A stretch of 64,000 nucleotides of DNA from Chitinophagales bacterium. GTDB lineage: Bacteria > Bacteroidota > Bacteroidia > Chitinophagales > Chitinophagaceae. Both the position numbers and the translations under genes were made by a program. The notes beneath the pieces are model-generated. The model had not been told where the DNA came from. It ran no database searches and saw only the letters and a program-made list of their open reading frames with translations. Location: the NCBI GenBank assembly GCA_017303835.1, contig JAFLBI010000001.1, positions 1,612,001 through 1,676,000 of the forward strand, read 5' to 3'. Shown piece by piece: positions 17,537 to 25,554 of this stretch (positions are counted from its first letter, which is position 1; each line of letters begins with the position of its first letter).

Positions 17537-18075
17537 ATAAAGCCGAACTGATACAATTACTGGAGACCAACCACCAAGCATTCATTCAATTGATGGAAAG
17601 CTTGTCTGCAGCTGATTTTGAGAAACAGGTTGCAGGCAAATGGACACCCGGTCAGCAGTTGGAACATATTCTCAGAAGTGTTTCGCCTGTGAGCCTGGCT
17701 TTGAGCCTACCCGGATTCTTTTTGAGACTAGTATTCGGGAAGGCCAACAGACCATCACGTAGCTATGAAGAACTGGTAGCCAAGTACCATGCAGCACTCA
17801 GTAAGGGTGGGCGCGCAAGCGGCAGGTTTGATGTAAAAAAACAGGTACCTGTTGCGCACAGAAATAGTTTGTTGACTGCTTTGCGAAGAACCGTCTTGCA
17901 GTTAACCAGACTCAGCACACAGCTATCAGATGCCGAGCTGGACAAATACATCTTACCACATCCGCTCCTTGGTAAACTAACGCTGCGTGAAATGTTGTAT
18001 TTTACGGCATACCATGTACTGCATCATCAGTGTTCAGTACAAGAAATTGTCTCAACCCAAACCGAAACAGCATGA
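17533..18075 (+). CDS. DinB-like four-helix protein
   Basis: A 180-residue member of the DinB/YfiT-like four-helix-bundle superfamily, which includes metal-dependent thiol-linked transferases and hydrolases. The first helix pair is ELIQLLETNHQAFIQLMESL. The spaced His residues expected for the metal site are visible as QQLEHIL near residue 39 and the late YHVLHHQ near 160-165. The exact reaction is unknown. It overlaps gpmI and the haem-binding gene by 4 nt each (ATGA), so the three are translated from one message. Confidence 0.8.
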   Translation: MNKAELIQLLETNHQAFIQLMESLSAADFEKQVAGKWTPGQQLEHILRSVSPVSLALSLPGFFLRLVFGKANRPSRSYEELVAKYHAALSKGGRASGRFDVKKQVPVAHRNSLLTALRRTVLQLTRLSTQLSDAELDKYILPHPLLGKLTLREMLYFTAYHVLHHQCSVQEIVSTQTETA

Positions 18076-18569
18076 AACCATTCTTAAAAAAAGCTGGTAT
18101 TGCATTATTGATCGTATTGGCCATTATACAGTTTTTCCGTCCTGAAAAAAATGTATCTGCTCAACCCAGTGACCAGCATATCAGCAAAGTACAACCTGTA
18201 CCTGCTGACGTGGATGCCATTCTGAAAAAAGCCTGTAACGATTGTCATAGTAACAATACGGTTTATCCATGGTATAATAATATTCAACCTGTAGCTTGGT
18301 GGTTGAATGATCATGTGCAGGATGGTAAAAAGCATTTGAACTTTGATGTGTACAGCAGCTATAACCTGCGCAGACAATTCCACAAAATGGAGGAAATTGA
18401 AGAACAAGTAAAAGAGGGTGAAATGCCGATGCAATCCTATACCTGGATACATAGTGATGCCAAGCTCACAGAAGCCGAAAAGAATACCCTCATCAACTGG
18501 AGTATTGCTTTTCGTGATACCATGAAAGCACACTACCCTATTGATAGTCTGATCAGACCAAAGAAATAA
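18072..18569 (+). CDS. Haem-binding domain protein (Haem_bd family)
   Basis: A 165-residue protein with an N-terminal membrane/signal segment (about 5-22: LKKAGIALLIVLAIIQFF) and one c-type haem motif CNDCHSN near residue 54. The following YPWYNNIQPVAWWLNDHVQDGK is typical of the Haem_bd family of Bacteroidota, small exported mono-haem proteins of unclear electron-transfer role. ATG 18072 overlaps the DinB-like stop. The gene after it and the TonB receptor at 19122 suggest a link to haem or iron handling. Confidence 0.85.
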   Translation: MKPFLKKAGIALLIVLAIIQFFRPEKNVSAQPSDQHISKVQPVPADVDAILKKACNDCHSNNTVYPWYNNIQPVAWWLNDHVQDGKKHLNFDVYSSYNLRRQFHKMEEIEEQVKEGEMPMQSYTWIHSDAKLTEAEKNTLINWSIAFRDTMKAHYPIDSLIRPKK

Positions 18570-18632
18570 TCAACCGCACTGAAGCAAATAGTTAAATACC
18601 TGGTTCTATGCATTGCTGCCATACCAGCAACA

Positions 18633-19079
18633 ATGTCTGTTCTATTTCTACTGGCGCAGTGGCAATACAAGCACGAGCGATGGGAGAAACTGGAGCATGC
18701 AGCAGCCATCCGAATTGAAATACCTATACATGAACTGCATTGGGTAAAAGCTAAGAAGGAGATTCGTATAAACGGGCAGTACTTTGATGTTTTTTCTTAT
18801 CGATACACAAATGCACAAACAGTCGTACTAACAGGCATCTACGACGATACAGAACATGCATTGGAAAAACAATTTCACCAGCAAACCAACCAAGAGTCAC
18901 AAAAAAGAAGCGGGCAGGTTACACAATTTTTACAACAGCTTTTTTTCATTGATCAACAAACGATATGGAGAACGAATCTTTCCTGCAGCTTAATATCCAC
19001 AGAAAATAATACAATTCATTCTATTTTACCGAGTATATTTCTTGCAGTTTCAACGCCGCCTCCGGATAAGATGATCTGA
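18633..19079 (+). CDS. Membrane-anchored protein of unknown function
   Basis: A 148-residue protein with no family I recognise. From ATG 18633 it begins MSVLFLLAQWQYKHERWEKLEHA, with the last half of a membrane segment. In-frame codons upstream (from 18579: LKQIVKYLVLCIAAIPAT) would complete a full transmembrane helix, but no ATG, GTG or TTG lies there. A CTG start at 18579 is possible. The body is soluble, rich in Gln/His/Thr, with a beta-rich start (EIRINGQYFDVFSYRYTN). It lies between the haem-binding gene and the TonB receptor. Confidence 0.6.
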   Translation: MSVLFLLAQWQYKHERWEKLEHAAAIRIEIPIHELHWVKAKKEIRINGQYFDVFSYRYTNAQTVVLTGIYDDTEHALEKQFHQQTNQESQKRSGQVTQFLQQLFFIDQQTIWRTNLSCSLISTENNTIHSILPSIFLAVSTPPPDKMI

Positions 19080-19121
19080 TTCTATAAGCATTGATTTTTT
19101 GATCATCTAATACAAGAAACT

Positions 19122-21326
19122 ATGAATCGACTATGGTTCTATGGTTTCCTGTTCAGCTTTGGCATATCAGCTGCACGTGCGCAAAAAGATACCATGCCTC
19201 AGCAGGAACTGGAAGCTGTAACCGTTTATTATAATCGTTGGGAAAGACAAGTCAATGAAGTACCCAACAGAATTGCTAAGATTAACCTGAAACAATTAAG
19301 GCTGCAAAATCCACAGACCATGGCGGATGCATTGGCAGCATCGGGTGAAGTATTCATTCAAAAAAGTCAGATGGGCGGTGGAAGCCCTATGATTCGCGGC
19401 TTTGCTACCAACAGAGTATTGATGGTAGTAGATGGTGTTCGTATGAATAATGCCATCTACAGAAGTGGCAATATTCAGAATGTGATTTCTTTTGATCCAC
19501 TCGCCTTGGAAGATGCTGAAGTAATCTTCGGACCAGGTTCGCTCATGTATGGTAGTGATGCGATTGGTGGTGTCATGGATTTTCATACACTTAGTCCAAA
19601 CTTGGCCAATAAAGGCACGCTGGTTCGAGGAAATGCTTTTGCACGTTACGCTTCTGCCAATGGCGAAAGAACCATTCATACAGATGCGAATCTTGGTGGA
19701 GAAAACCTCTCTTGGCTGATAAGCTTTACCAATAGTCGTTTTGGTGATTTACGCATGGGTCGCTTTGGTGGACCAGATAGTTACTTACGCAGACAATACA
19801 TAGAGCGTATCAATGGTGTTGATCAGGTCATTAACAATGGAGACCCTTTAATCCAAAAGCAGAGTGGTTATCAACAACAAAACTTCATGACAAAGTTTCG
19901 CTGGAAACCCGGCACCAATTGGGATATTGAATACGGGTTCCATTATTCTGGTACAGGCAATGTGCCACGCTATGATCGTTTGATAGAATACGCAGGCAAT
20001 AATCTTCGCTTTGCTGAATGGTACTATGGTCCGCAGCTCTGGAAAATGCATAACCTGCAAATCAGACACAAACAAGCAAAGGGCTGGTACAACGAAGCCA
20101 GGCTCATCATTGCGCGTCAGGATTATGAGGAAAGTCGCAACGACCGCAGAAGGGGCAGTAACAATTTGCGTAATCAAACAGAAAATGTTGGGGCTTGGTC
20201 GGCAAACCTCGATTTTACTAAAGCGTTTTCTGAAAAAGCTGAACTCTACTATGGTGCCGAATGGGTAGATAACCAAGTGGGCTCTTACGCACGATCCACC
20301 AATATTGTAAACGGTGCTAGTGTGCCTACAGCCACACGTTATCCCAATGGTTCCAGTTGGCGTTCACTTGCTGCTTATATCAGCTATCATGCTGAGCTGA
20401 GTTCCAAACTCAATTTTACAGGCGGACTTCGGTATAACCACAATAACCTGCTGGCAAATTTTGATACCAGCTTTTTCAAATTCCCTTTTACCAGCACAAG
20501 TTTGAAGAAAGGTAATCTTACCGGCAATCTCGGTATTGTGTATAAAGCATCCAACAGATGGCAGTTCAGTGCGCTTGCATCAAGTGGTTTCCGTATGCCC
20601 AATATTGATGATATCGGTAAAGTATTTGAATCAGCACCCGGCTTTGTGGTGGTTCCTAACCCTACATTGCAATCAGAATATGCGTGGAATCTGGAACTGG
20701 GTACCAAATATGCGATTGATCAACAATTCAACGCATTCGCGAATGTGTTTTATACTTTACTCGACAATGCACTTTCGCGCAGGCCATTTCAATTTAATGG
20801 ACAAGACTCCATTGTATTTGATGGTGTCAAGAGCAAAGTAGAAGCCATCCAGAACGTAGCACAGGCAAGGGTTTGGGGGCTACAACTAGGTTGGGAATGG
20901 TGGTTGAGTAAAACAGTTCGCTGGCAGACAAGACTCAACTGGATTAAAGGGAATGAAACTGATGATACAAAAGATGTACAGGTTCCATTACGCCATGCAC
21001 CACCATTCTATGGCAGCACGGCTTTACAGTACCAGCATAGTAAATGGCTGATTGAACTGAATGCACAATACAATAGTGAAATCAGCAATGCAAATCTTGC
21101 ACCAAGCGAGCAGGCCAAACCGGCCATCTATGCTGTAGATGCCAATGGCAAACCTTACTGCCCTGCCTGGTACACCTTAAACTTGAAAGCAGGTTATCAG
21201 GTAAGTGAAAAAATCACTGCCAATATTGGTTGGGAAAACATTACCGATCAGCGTTACCGCCCTTACTCAAGCGGTATTGTTGCACCCGGCAGCAATGTGA
21301 TCCTAAGTTTGCGCGTGCAGTTTTAA
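19122..21326 (+). CDS. TonB-dependent outer-membrane receptor, haem-receptor-like
   Basis: A 734-residue 22-strand-barrel receptor. After a signal peptide (cleavage after ARAQ) come a TonB-box-like stretch and the plug domain (about 25-150: NPQTMADALAASGEVFIQKS, GSPMIRGFATNRVLMVVDGVRMN). The barrel follows and ends RVQF with the terminal aromatic residue. Residues near 490-520 read SGFRMPNIDD... and VPNPTLQSEYAWN, similar to the FRAP and NPNL boxes of haem/haemoglobin receptors. It lacks the N-terminal carboxypeptidase-like domain of SusC proteins. A haem-binding protein gene nearby supports a haem substrate, but this is inference. Confidence 0.9.
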   Translation: MNRLWFYGFLFSFGISAARAQKDTMPQQELEAVTVYYNRWERQVNEVPNRIAKINLKQLRLQNPQTMADALAASGEVFIQKSQMGGGSPMIRGFATNRVLMVVDGVRMNNAIYRSGNIQNVISFDPLALEDAEVIFGPGSLMYGSDAIGGVMDFHTLSPNLANKGTLVRGNAFARYASANGERTIHTDANLGGENLSWLISFTNSRFGDLRMGRFGGPDSYLRRQYIERINGVDQVINNGDPLIQKQSGYQQQNFMTKFRWKPGTNWDIEYGFHYSGTGNVPRYDRLIEYAGNNLRFAEWYYGPQLWKMHNLQIRHKQAKGWYNEARLIIARQDYEESRNDRRRGSNNLRNQTENVGAWSANLDFTKAFSEKAELYYGAEWVDNQVGSYARSTNIVNGASVPTATRYPNGSSWRSLAAYISYHAELSSKLNFTGGLRYNHNNLLANFDTSFFKFPFTSTSLKKGNLTGNLGIVYKASNRWQFSALASSGFRMPNIDDIGKVFESAPGFVVVPNPTLQSEYAWNLELGTKYAIDQQFNAFANVFYTLLDNALSRRPFQFNGQDSIVFDGVKSKVEAIQNVAQARVWGLQLGWEWWLSKTVRWQTRLNWIKGNETDDTKDVQVPLRHAPPFYGSTALQYQHSKWLIELNAQYNSEISNANLAPSEQAKPAIYAVDANGKPYCPAWYTLNLKAGYQVSEKITANIGWENITDQRYRPYSSGIVAPGSNVILSLRVQF

Positions 21327-21346
21327 GCAACAATCAATACTATCAT

Positions 21347-21376
21347 AAAAGACAGGCTGAATGCGGCCTGTCTTTT
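21347..21376 (+). terminator. Intrinsic terminator of the TonB-receptor operon
   Basis: AAAAGACAGGC and GCCTGTCTTTT form a perfect 11-bp stem with an 8-nt loop. The T-rich tail merges with the -7-like box of engB (21378-21385). Confidence 0.85.
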
Positions 21377-21377
21377 G

Positions 21378-21385
21378 TTTCTTTG
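21378..21385 (+). promoter_or_regulatory. -7-like box 4 nt before engB
   Basis: TTTCTTTG differs from TAnnTTTG only at the second base and ends 4 nt before ATG 21390. It overlaps the tail of the preceding terminator. Confidence 0.35.
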
Positions 21386-21389
21386 CACT

Positions 21390-22028
21390 ATGCGTATTCA
21401 TGAAGCAACATACCTGGTATCCAGTCCTAGTTTCGACAAATGTCCCAAAGCCGAGCTACCGGAATATGCATTTATCGGCAGAAGTAATGTAGGCAAGTCT
21501 TCATTGATCAATATGCTGTGTAACCAGCAGCATCTTGCTAAGACATCAGCCAATCCTGGTAAGACGCAGCTCATCAACCATTTTGTGGTAACCGGTGCCA
21601 ATGCCAAAAACGTAAAGACCAAATGGTACTTGGTGGATTTACCGGGTTATGGTTATGCGAAGATTGCACAGAGCACGCGCAGAAGATGGGAGCAGATGAT
21701 TGAGAACTATCTGCGCAAGCGCGAAAACCTGGTGAATGTTTTTGTACTGATTGATGTGCGCCACAAGCCACAAAAAATTGATCTGGCGTTCATCAATCAA
21801 TTAGGCGATTGGCAGATTCCCTTTACCCTCATCTTTACCAAAGCAGATAAAGAGAAACCCGGTGCAGTGAAAAATAATGTGCAAGCATTTTTAGATGCTA
21901 TGCGCGAGACCTGGCAATTCTTACCCAGACATTTTGTAAGCAGTGCTGTTGAAAAAATGGGCAGAGAAGAAATCCTCTCTTTTATTGAAACCTGTAATCA
22001 GGAAATTTTAGGGGAGACAAAGCCTTGA
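21390..22028 (+). CDS. engB: Ribosome-biogenesis GTPase YihA/YsxC
   Basis: A 212-residue TRAFAC GTPase needed for 50S assembly. The motifs are G1 GRSNVGKSS near residue 30, the G2 region NPGKTQ near 57, G3 DLPGYGYAK near 86, and G4 TKAD near 152. The ATG at 21390 gives the usual short N-terminus (MRIHEATYLVSS), and the terminator/promoter arrangement just upstream agrees. It converges on the YkuK-like gene. Confidence 0.96.
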   Translation: MRIHEATYLVSSPSFDKCPKAELPEYAFIGRSNVGKSSLINMLCNQQHLAKTSANPGKTQLINHFVVTGANAKNVKTKWYLVDLPGYGYAKIAQSTRRRWEQMIENYLRKRENLVNVFVLIDVRHKPQKIDLAFINQLGDWQIPFTLIFTKADKEKPGAVKNNVQAFLDAMRETWQFLPRHFVSSAVEKMGREEILSFIETCNQEILGETKP

Positions 22029-22070
22029 GCCGTATCAACCAGCTGTTAGCAAATTAATCGGCTTAGCAAA

Positions 22071-22544
22071 TCAGTTCACTACCTTATCCGCGCAGCAACT
22101 GCTGGCAAAAGCTTCCGGCTTGGCTTTGAAAGCAAAGCCCATACCCAGAATATAGCCCATGGCTTCCTTGAGCGCATCATTGCTTTTGAAATGCGGATTG
22201 GTGTTGATGTCTGCATGCACTTCCATATCCACTTTGTGCGCAATAAAAAGGTCGCATAGTTCATATGCAACCTCAATACTTTTCGCCACTTCAACCAGCA
22301 TCCTTTCTTTGATGTGGTATTGTTGCCGTGTTTTGTCGTTGTGGATGTACATGAATCCGCCGTTGTGTTCGCGCAGAAAAACAATCACTGTGGCAAATTC
22401 TGTTTCCGCGCCTTTTACCTGGCTGTCGGTACCGATGCAGACTTTCAGCTTAACGCCTTTTTCTGTTTCTCTTTTGATGGCTTCTTCCACTGCTTGCTTA
22501 ATGGGCAATTGAATGGTTTCGCCATTGAATTTTCTCCAACGCAT
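22071..22544 (-). CDS. RNase H-like YkuK family protein
   Basis: A 157-residue protein of the YkuK (DUF458) family, predicted to have an RNase H fold. Family-like features include KVCIGTDSQVKGAETEFATVIVF, with a DxQ-type first acidic residue near 39, and VDMEVHADINTNPHFKSN near 105-120, with Asp and His in metal-site positions. Function in the cell is not established. It lies upstream of no other gene on its strand until rimM (78 nt away) and converges on engB. Confidence 0.82.
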   Translation of the reverse strand: MRWRKFNGETIQLPIKQAVEEAIKRETEKGVKLKVCIGTDSQVKGAETEFATVIVFLREHNGGFMYIHNDKTRQQYHIKERMLVEVAKSIEVAYELCDLFIAHKVDMEVHADINTNPHFKSNDALKEAMGYILGMGFAFKAKPEAFASSCCADKVVN

Positions 22545-22621
22545 ACATGATTGGGTTTACTGAATGTACACCCGAAACCATATATACCCCATTATCTTAT
22601 TATTAACAGGGGTGGAAAAAC

Positions 22622-23137
22622 CTAGCGATAGAGATCGAGTAAACCCTCGGGTAATTGCACGTGTACTTCTTTGCGCTTTTGATCAATCTTGAGCAGACTT
22701 TCTTCGTGCAGGGGAATCAGGGCCTCGTTGCCATTCAAATCAACCTCCAATAAAATCTGGTGTGGCTGTTCGTTTACGCCGGTGATGGGACCGATATTCT
22801 CACCATCGGCAATCACACTGAACCCAATCAGGGCCAGGGGCGATTGCGCGGCAGCCAGCTTGCGGAAATCGGCTTCCAGCAGCCATACTTTTTTCTGCAC
22901 CAGGGTATGTGCAGCTTCTCTGGAATGAAGGCCTTCCAACTTTACTACAATCTCATCCACGGTGCGGCCCTTACTCTGTTCTACAAAATAAGGCAGGTAA
23001 GAACCTTTGAGGTTTTCAACGAAAATGGCTTCCACATTTTTCAAAGGGGTTTTCTTACCCAATACATGTTGCAGGATGAGTTCACCTTGCACACCAAATG
23101 TGGCTACTAGTTTACCGATATGGATGTATTCGTTCAT
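22622..23137 (-). CDS. rimM: 16S rRNA processing protein RimM
   Basis: RimM helps mature the 3' domain of the 30S subunit and binds ribosomal protein S19. The 171-residue protein has the N-terminal beta-barrel (YIHIGKLVATFGVQGELILQ) and a PRC-barrel C-terminal half (about 95-171: ALIGFSVIADGENIGPITGVNEQPHQILL, then LIPLHEESLLKID). ATG 23137 matches the family start. rpsP lies 204 nt upstream on the same strand, separated by a terminator and an unusual hairpin chain, unlike the tight rpsP-rimM-trmD operon of many bacteria. Confidence 0.95.
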   Translation of the reverse strand: MNEYIHIGKLVATFGVQGELILQHVLGKKTPLKNVEAIFVENLKGSYLPYFVEQSKGRTVDEIVVKLEGLHSREAAHTLVQKKVWLLEADFRKLAAAQSPLALIGFSVIADGENIGPITGVNEQPHQILLEVDLNGNEALIPLHEESLLKIDQKRKEVHVQLPEGLLDLYR

Positions 23138-23146
23138 GTGTTTACC

Positions 23147-23280
23147 CAAATTTTGCTTTGCAAAATTTGCCTCCGGCTGACGCAAAATGTCTGTACATTT
23201 TGGTCAGGGTTAACCCCGATAAAGCCATTTGGCTTTCGTCGGCCCTGCGGGCAGGTTTTGCAGCTTTACAGCAAAACCTG
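23147..23280. repeat. Chain of tandem hairpins between rpsP and rimM
   Basis: Almost every base belongs to a small palindrome. Main stems: CAAATTTTG/CAAAATTTG (23147-23169); CAAAATGT/ACATTTTG (23183-23202), extended by CTGAC/GTCAG; AAAGCC/GGCTTT (23221-23236), extended by CCGA/TCGG; CAGGTTTTGC/GCAAAACCTG (23252-23280). Between them lie GCC-TCC-GGC (23169-23177), the palindrome GGGTTAACCC (23207-23216) and GCCC-TGC-GGGC (23242-23252). It is probably a dispersed palindromic element or a structured RNA. No gene is supported here. Confidence 0.7.
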
Positions 23281-23283
23281 GGT

Positions 23284-23323
23284 TAAAAGAAAAATCCCAT
23301 CCCGGTTGATCGGGACGGGATTT
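23284..23323 (-). terminator. Intrinsic terminator of rpsP
   Basis: AAATCCCGTCCCG pairs with CGGGATGGGATTT (one mismatch, 6-nt loop) on the minus strand and is followed by TTCTTTT. It lies just after the rpsP stop and would separate most rpsP transcripts from rimM. Confidence 0.8.
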
Positions 23324-23341
23324 ACAGGGAATTTGTATGCA

Positions 23342-23800
23342 TTAAGCTTCAGCTTCGCCTTCTGCAGGTGCAGCTTCAGCAGGTGCTTCAACTTTCTTCA
23401 CAACAGGCGTTGCCTTGCGAGCAGTTCTTGCCTTTCTGTGGTCATCTGTTCTGCGCTTGATATTGGCTTCATGCTCTTCGTGCCACTTCTGGAATTTCAC
23501 CATAGCAGTTGCTTCGTCGAACAGACCCAATTTTACACCGCGCAACAGGTGCTTGAGGAACAATACTCCCTTGAAAGAGAGAATACGGCGAACTGTATCC
23601 GTGGGTTGCGCACCCTTGTGCAGCCAATCGAGGGCCTTCTGGCGATCGAGTTGAATGGTTGCAGGAACAGTCAGCGGGTTGTAAGTACCAATCTTTTGGA
23701 TGAACTTACCATCTCTTGGTGCACGTGCGTCTGCTACTACGATAAAGTAGAAGGGGCGCTTTTTACTGCCGTGCCTTTGCAGTCTCATTTTTACGGCCAT
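23342..23800 (-). CDS. rpsP: 30S ribosomal protein S16
   Basis: A 152-residue S16. The conserved core spans residues 1-85 ([24 protein letters not shown], then [14 protein letters not shown] and [12 protein letters not shown]). The tail is long and charged, ending in an Ala/Glu/Pro-rich stretch ([13 protein letters not shown]) that is common in Bacteroidota S16 but absent from the 80-90-residue proteobacterial form. ATG 23800 matches the family. A near-perfect promoter lies about 55-85 nt upstream. Confidence 0.97.
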   Translation of the reverse strand: MAVKMRLQRHGSKKRPFYFIVVADARAPRDGKFIQKIGTYNPLTVPATIQLDRQKALDWLHKGAQPTDTVRRILSFKGVLFLKHLLRGVKLGLFDEATAMVKFQKWHEEHEANIKRRTDDHRKARTARKATPVVKKVEAPAEAAPAEGEAEA

Positions 23801-23854
23801 TGTAAATAGAAATTTTAACGGCGTTAGGAAATAGGGTTTTAAAAATATGGACGG

Positions 23855-23886
23855 CAAATGTAAACCGATACCCCCAATTTTCCAAA
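23855..23886 (-). promoter_or_regulatory. rpsP promoter, full -33/-7 match
   Basis: On the minus strand TTTG (23886-23883), a 20-nt spacer and TACATTTG (23862-23855) match the Bacteroidota consensus at every defined base. Transcription should start near 23851, giving a leader of about 50 nt. This is the best promoter in the window. Confidence 0.75.
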
Positions 23887-23966
23887 GCCGGCCGGGACGA
23901 AAGGTTTAAAACCCTGATTTTCAGCAGAAAATTAACATTCGAAGCCAAGTTTGCCCAAATAAGCAA

Positions 23967-24407
23967 TTATTGGACTACCCTTTTATGATTTTTTTTCTTG
24001 TTGCTGGTCAAATTCTTCCTTTTGAAAACAGCCGGCTCTGGCATCATATATTCTGTTATGCTTAGGGTTGTTTTATTGACTCCATTAATCTCATAGCAGG
24101 TAATTTCTCTTGTTTCAAGGTCTTTTAACTCTAAGAAACTAATCAGCTGATTCTTCATATTCACCTTTGTAAGCTTGCCGCAATAGGAGTCAGCAGGGGT
24201 GATTTTATACAAATACTTCGCTTGAATTTGCTTGGCATAGTATTCTTTACAGATAGAATCGTTTTCAAACACCAGCGTTAAATCATTGTCAGCGGATATC
24301 CATGTTCCGATGATCAACTTTTTTTCAAGTTGAGTTGTCTGACCAAATCCTTTAATACAAAATGAGGTTAAATAAACGAGACAAAGAATTACAATACTGT
24401 TTTTCAT
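23967..24407 (-). CDS. Small exported protein, lipocalin-like, unknown
   Basis: A 146-residue protein with a signal peptide (MKNSIVILCLVYLTSF, cleavage near GFGQ). The mature part starts LIIGTWISADNDLTLVFENDS, the pattern of small lipocalin-like 'GTW' beta-barrels of Bacteroidota, and ends in a basic tail (KRKNLTSNKKKNHKR). Two Cys near 60 and 77-105 may pair. It is the last of three small secreted genes on this strand that look more A/T-rich than their neighbours. No function is assigned. Confidence 0.55.
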   Translation of the reverse strand: MKNSIVILCLVYLTSFCIKGFGQTTQLEKKLIIGTWISADNDLTLVFENDSICKEYYAKQIQAKYLYKITPADSYCGKLTKVNMKNQLISFLELKDLETREITCYEINGVNKTTLSITEYMMPEPAVFKRKNLTSNKKKNHKRVVQ

Positions 24408-24530
24408 TCAACGGATTTTACGCTAAAATAATGCCTTTCTCTTCCAAACAAATCCGGCCAAGTCTGGGATATTCTGAAAACCATAGTGTCTACTCAAAAT
24501 AGAAATAAGCTGCTGGGAATTAAAAGGGCT

Positions 24531-24935
24531 TTATCTTTTTTTTAGGGTTGTATGACTTGGAATATAAAACACTCCCTTGGGTTTAGTTATGATCTCCCAC
24601 TCAATAGTTGAATCATTCATCTTAGTGATTTTGGCACTTCCCTTCTTTTGGGAAAACTGACTTGTAAAAGTTACAGTAACTGTGGATGAATTTCCGACAA
24701 TACCAGTTATAGAAATGTCTGTATCATCTAAAACACAGTCGGTTTTATTACCCCCATTTTGCACTGAACAATGCGATCCACGCAAGGCATTTTTGTTTTG
24801 CGTAAGATCCAGATCGAATGATGCATTTGCTGATTCAGTATGCCATTTACCGGTAAAGTTGGGCACTGTGTTGCCCGATTTAAAAGCCAATAGAAAAGCA
24901 ACAAGACAGAAATAAGCTACTGATTTCAGTTTCAC
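24531..24935 (-). CDS. Small exported protein, unknown
   Basis: A 134-residue protein with a hydrophobic N-terminus (LKSVAYFCLVAFLLAFKS) and a beta-rich body beginning FTGKWHTESANASFDLDLTQ, again like a small lipocalin-type barrel. Two Cys (GSHCSVQ, TDCVL) may form a disulfide. The start is GTG 24935, because the nearest upstream ATG is out of frame and followed at once by a stop. No family name can be given. Confidence 0.5.
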   Translation of the reverse strand: MKLKSVAYFCLVAFLLAFKSGNTVPNFTGKWHTESANASFDLDLTQNKNALRGSHCSVQNGGNKTDCVLDDTDISITGIVGNSSTVTVTFTSQFSQKKGSAKITKMNDSTIEWEIITKPKGVFYIPSHTTLKKR

Positions 24936-24952
24936 ATTGAAAGATTTTAGAA

Positions 24953-24986
24953 CCGTAGCATCTTCTTATAATCAAAAATGCTACGG
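24953..24986. repeat. Hairpin between two small secreted-protein genes
   Basis: CCGTAGCAT and ATGCTACGG form a perfect 9-bp stem with a 16-nt loop. There is no T run directly after it on the minus strand. It could be a leader structure of the 24531-24935 gene or a second stem of the upstream terminator. Confidence 0.45.
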
Positions 24987-25008
24987 AAAAAAATCATTAA
25001 TTAATGAT
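24987..25008 (-). terminator. A/T-rich terminator at the end of the 24997 gene
   Basis: A 16-bp perfect palindrome (ATCATTAA/TTAATGAT, 24993-25008) that includes the stop codon is followed on the minus strand by six more T. The stem is weak, so termination efficiency is uncertain. Confidence 0.45.
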
Positions 25009-25473
25009 AGGTTCTTTTAAATAAGAAACAATAATACAATCAACCATAACCCCCTTGCTTCTTAAACTAGTACGCAGTCTATCTGCATCAAAGTAAGATT
25101 TAACAGGGTTACCAAAATCACTTTCCCCTGTAAACAAAATAAGCATGGGGATGATCACTACCTGTCCGGCATGATATTCAAACCATGCTTTATCCAGCTT
25201 GTAAAAAGCCTGCTTGATATCCTTGAAATTACACCACAATGGATTATTCCAACTCTCTACTTTTACAAGCTTAGCAGCACTATCAATATGTAGTTCAAAG
25301 AAAAGTAAAGTACTCTCGTTAGGCCTAATTGAGTCTTCGGGACAGGTCCAGCGTACATGCTTGAAAAAGAGCTTAAGATGCTTGCTATCAATATCATCTT
25401 GCTTTTGTGAAAAAGCGATTGTTGATACCAATATCAATAGTACGCTTGTGTAAAATCTTTTATCAATACGCAC
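24997..25473 (-). CDS. Exported protein of unknown function
   Basis: A 158-residue protein with a signal peptide (FYTSVLLILVSTIAFSQ). The body carries Trp/Cys-rich segments (HVRWTCPEDS, SWNNPLWCNF) and a hydrophobic stretch GQVVIIPMLILFTG. It starts at GTG 25473; no in-frame ATG precedes the signal peptide. Together with the two genes after it, it looks like an accessory insertion between rpsP and ffh. No homologous family is recognised. Confidence 0.5.
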   Translation of the reverse strand: MRIDKRFYTSVLLILVSTIAFSQKQDDIDSKHLKLFFKHVRWTCPEDSIRPNESTLLFFELHIDSAAKLVKVESWNNPLWCNFKDIKQAFYKLDKAWFEYHAGQVVIIPMLILFTGESDFGNPVKSYFDADRLRTSLRSKGVMVDCIIVSYLKEPIIN

Positions 25474-25554
25474 TTAAGATGAGTTTAAATTTTTATCAGG
25501 CTCCTCACATGAACATGCTGATCAGCGATGGCTTATCAAGCTTCGACGACAAAT

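Noticed and set aside
19122-21326. SusC-type polysaccharide utilisation receptor
   Set aside because: There is no N-terminal carboxypeptidase-like domain, no SusD partner downstream, and the length (734) is below SusC size.
23207-23216. GGGTTAACCC as a stand-alone repressor operator
   Set aside because: It is one unit in a chain of palindromes and not placed at a promoter, so a separate operator role is not supported.
23120-23809. Long plus-strand open frame (229 codons) opposite rpsP and through the hairpin chain
   Set aside because: It is antisense to a clear S16 gene, has no family-like motifs, and owes its openness to codon bias of the other strand.
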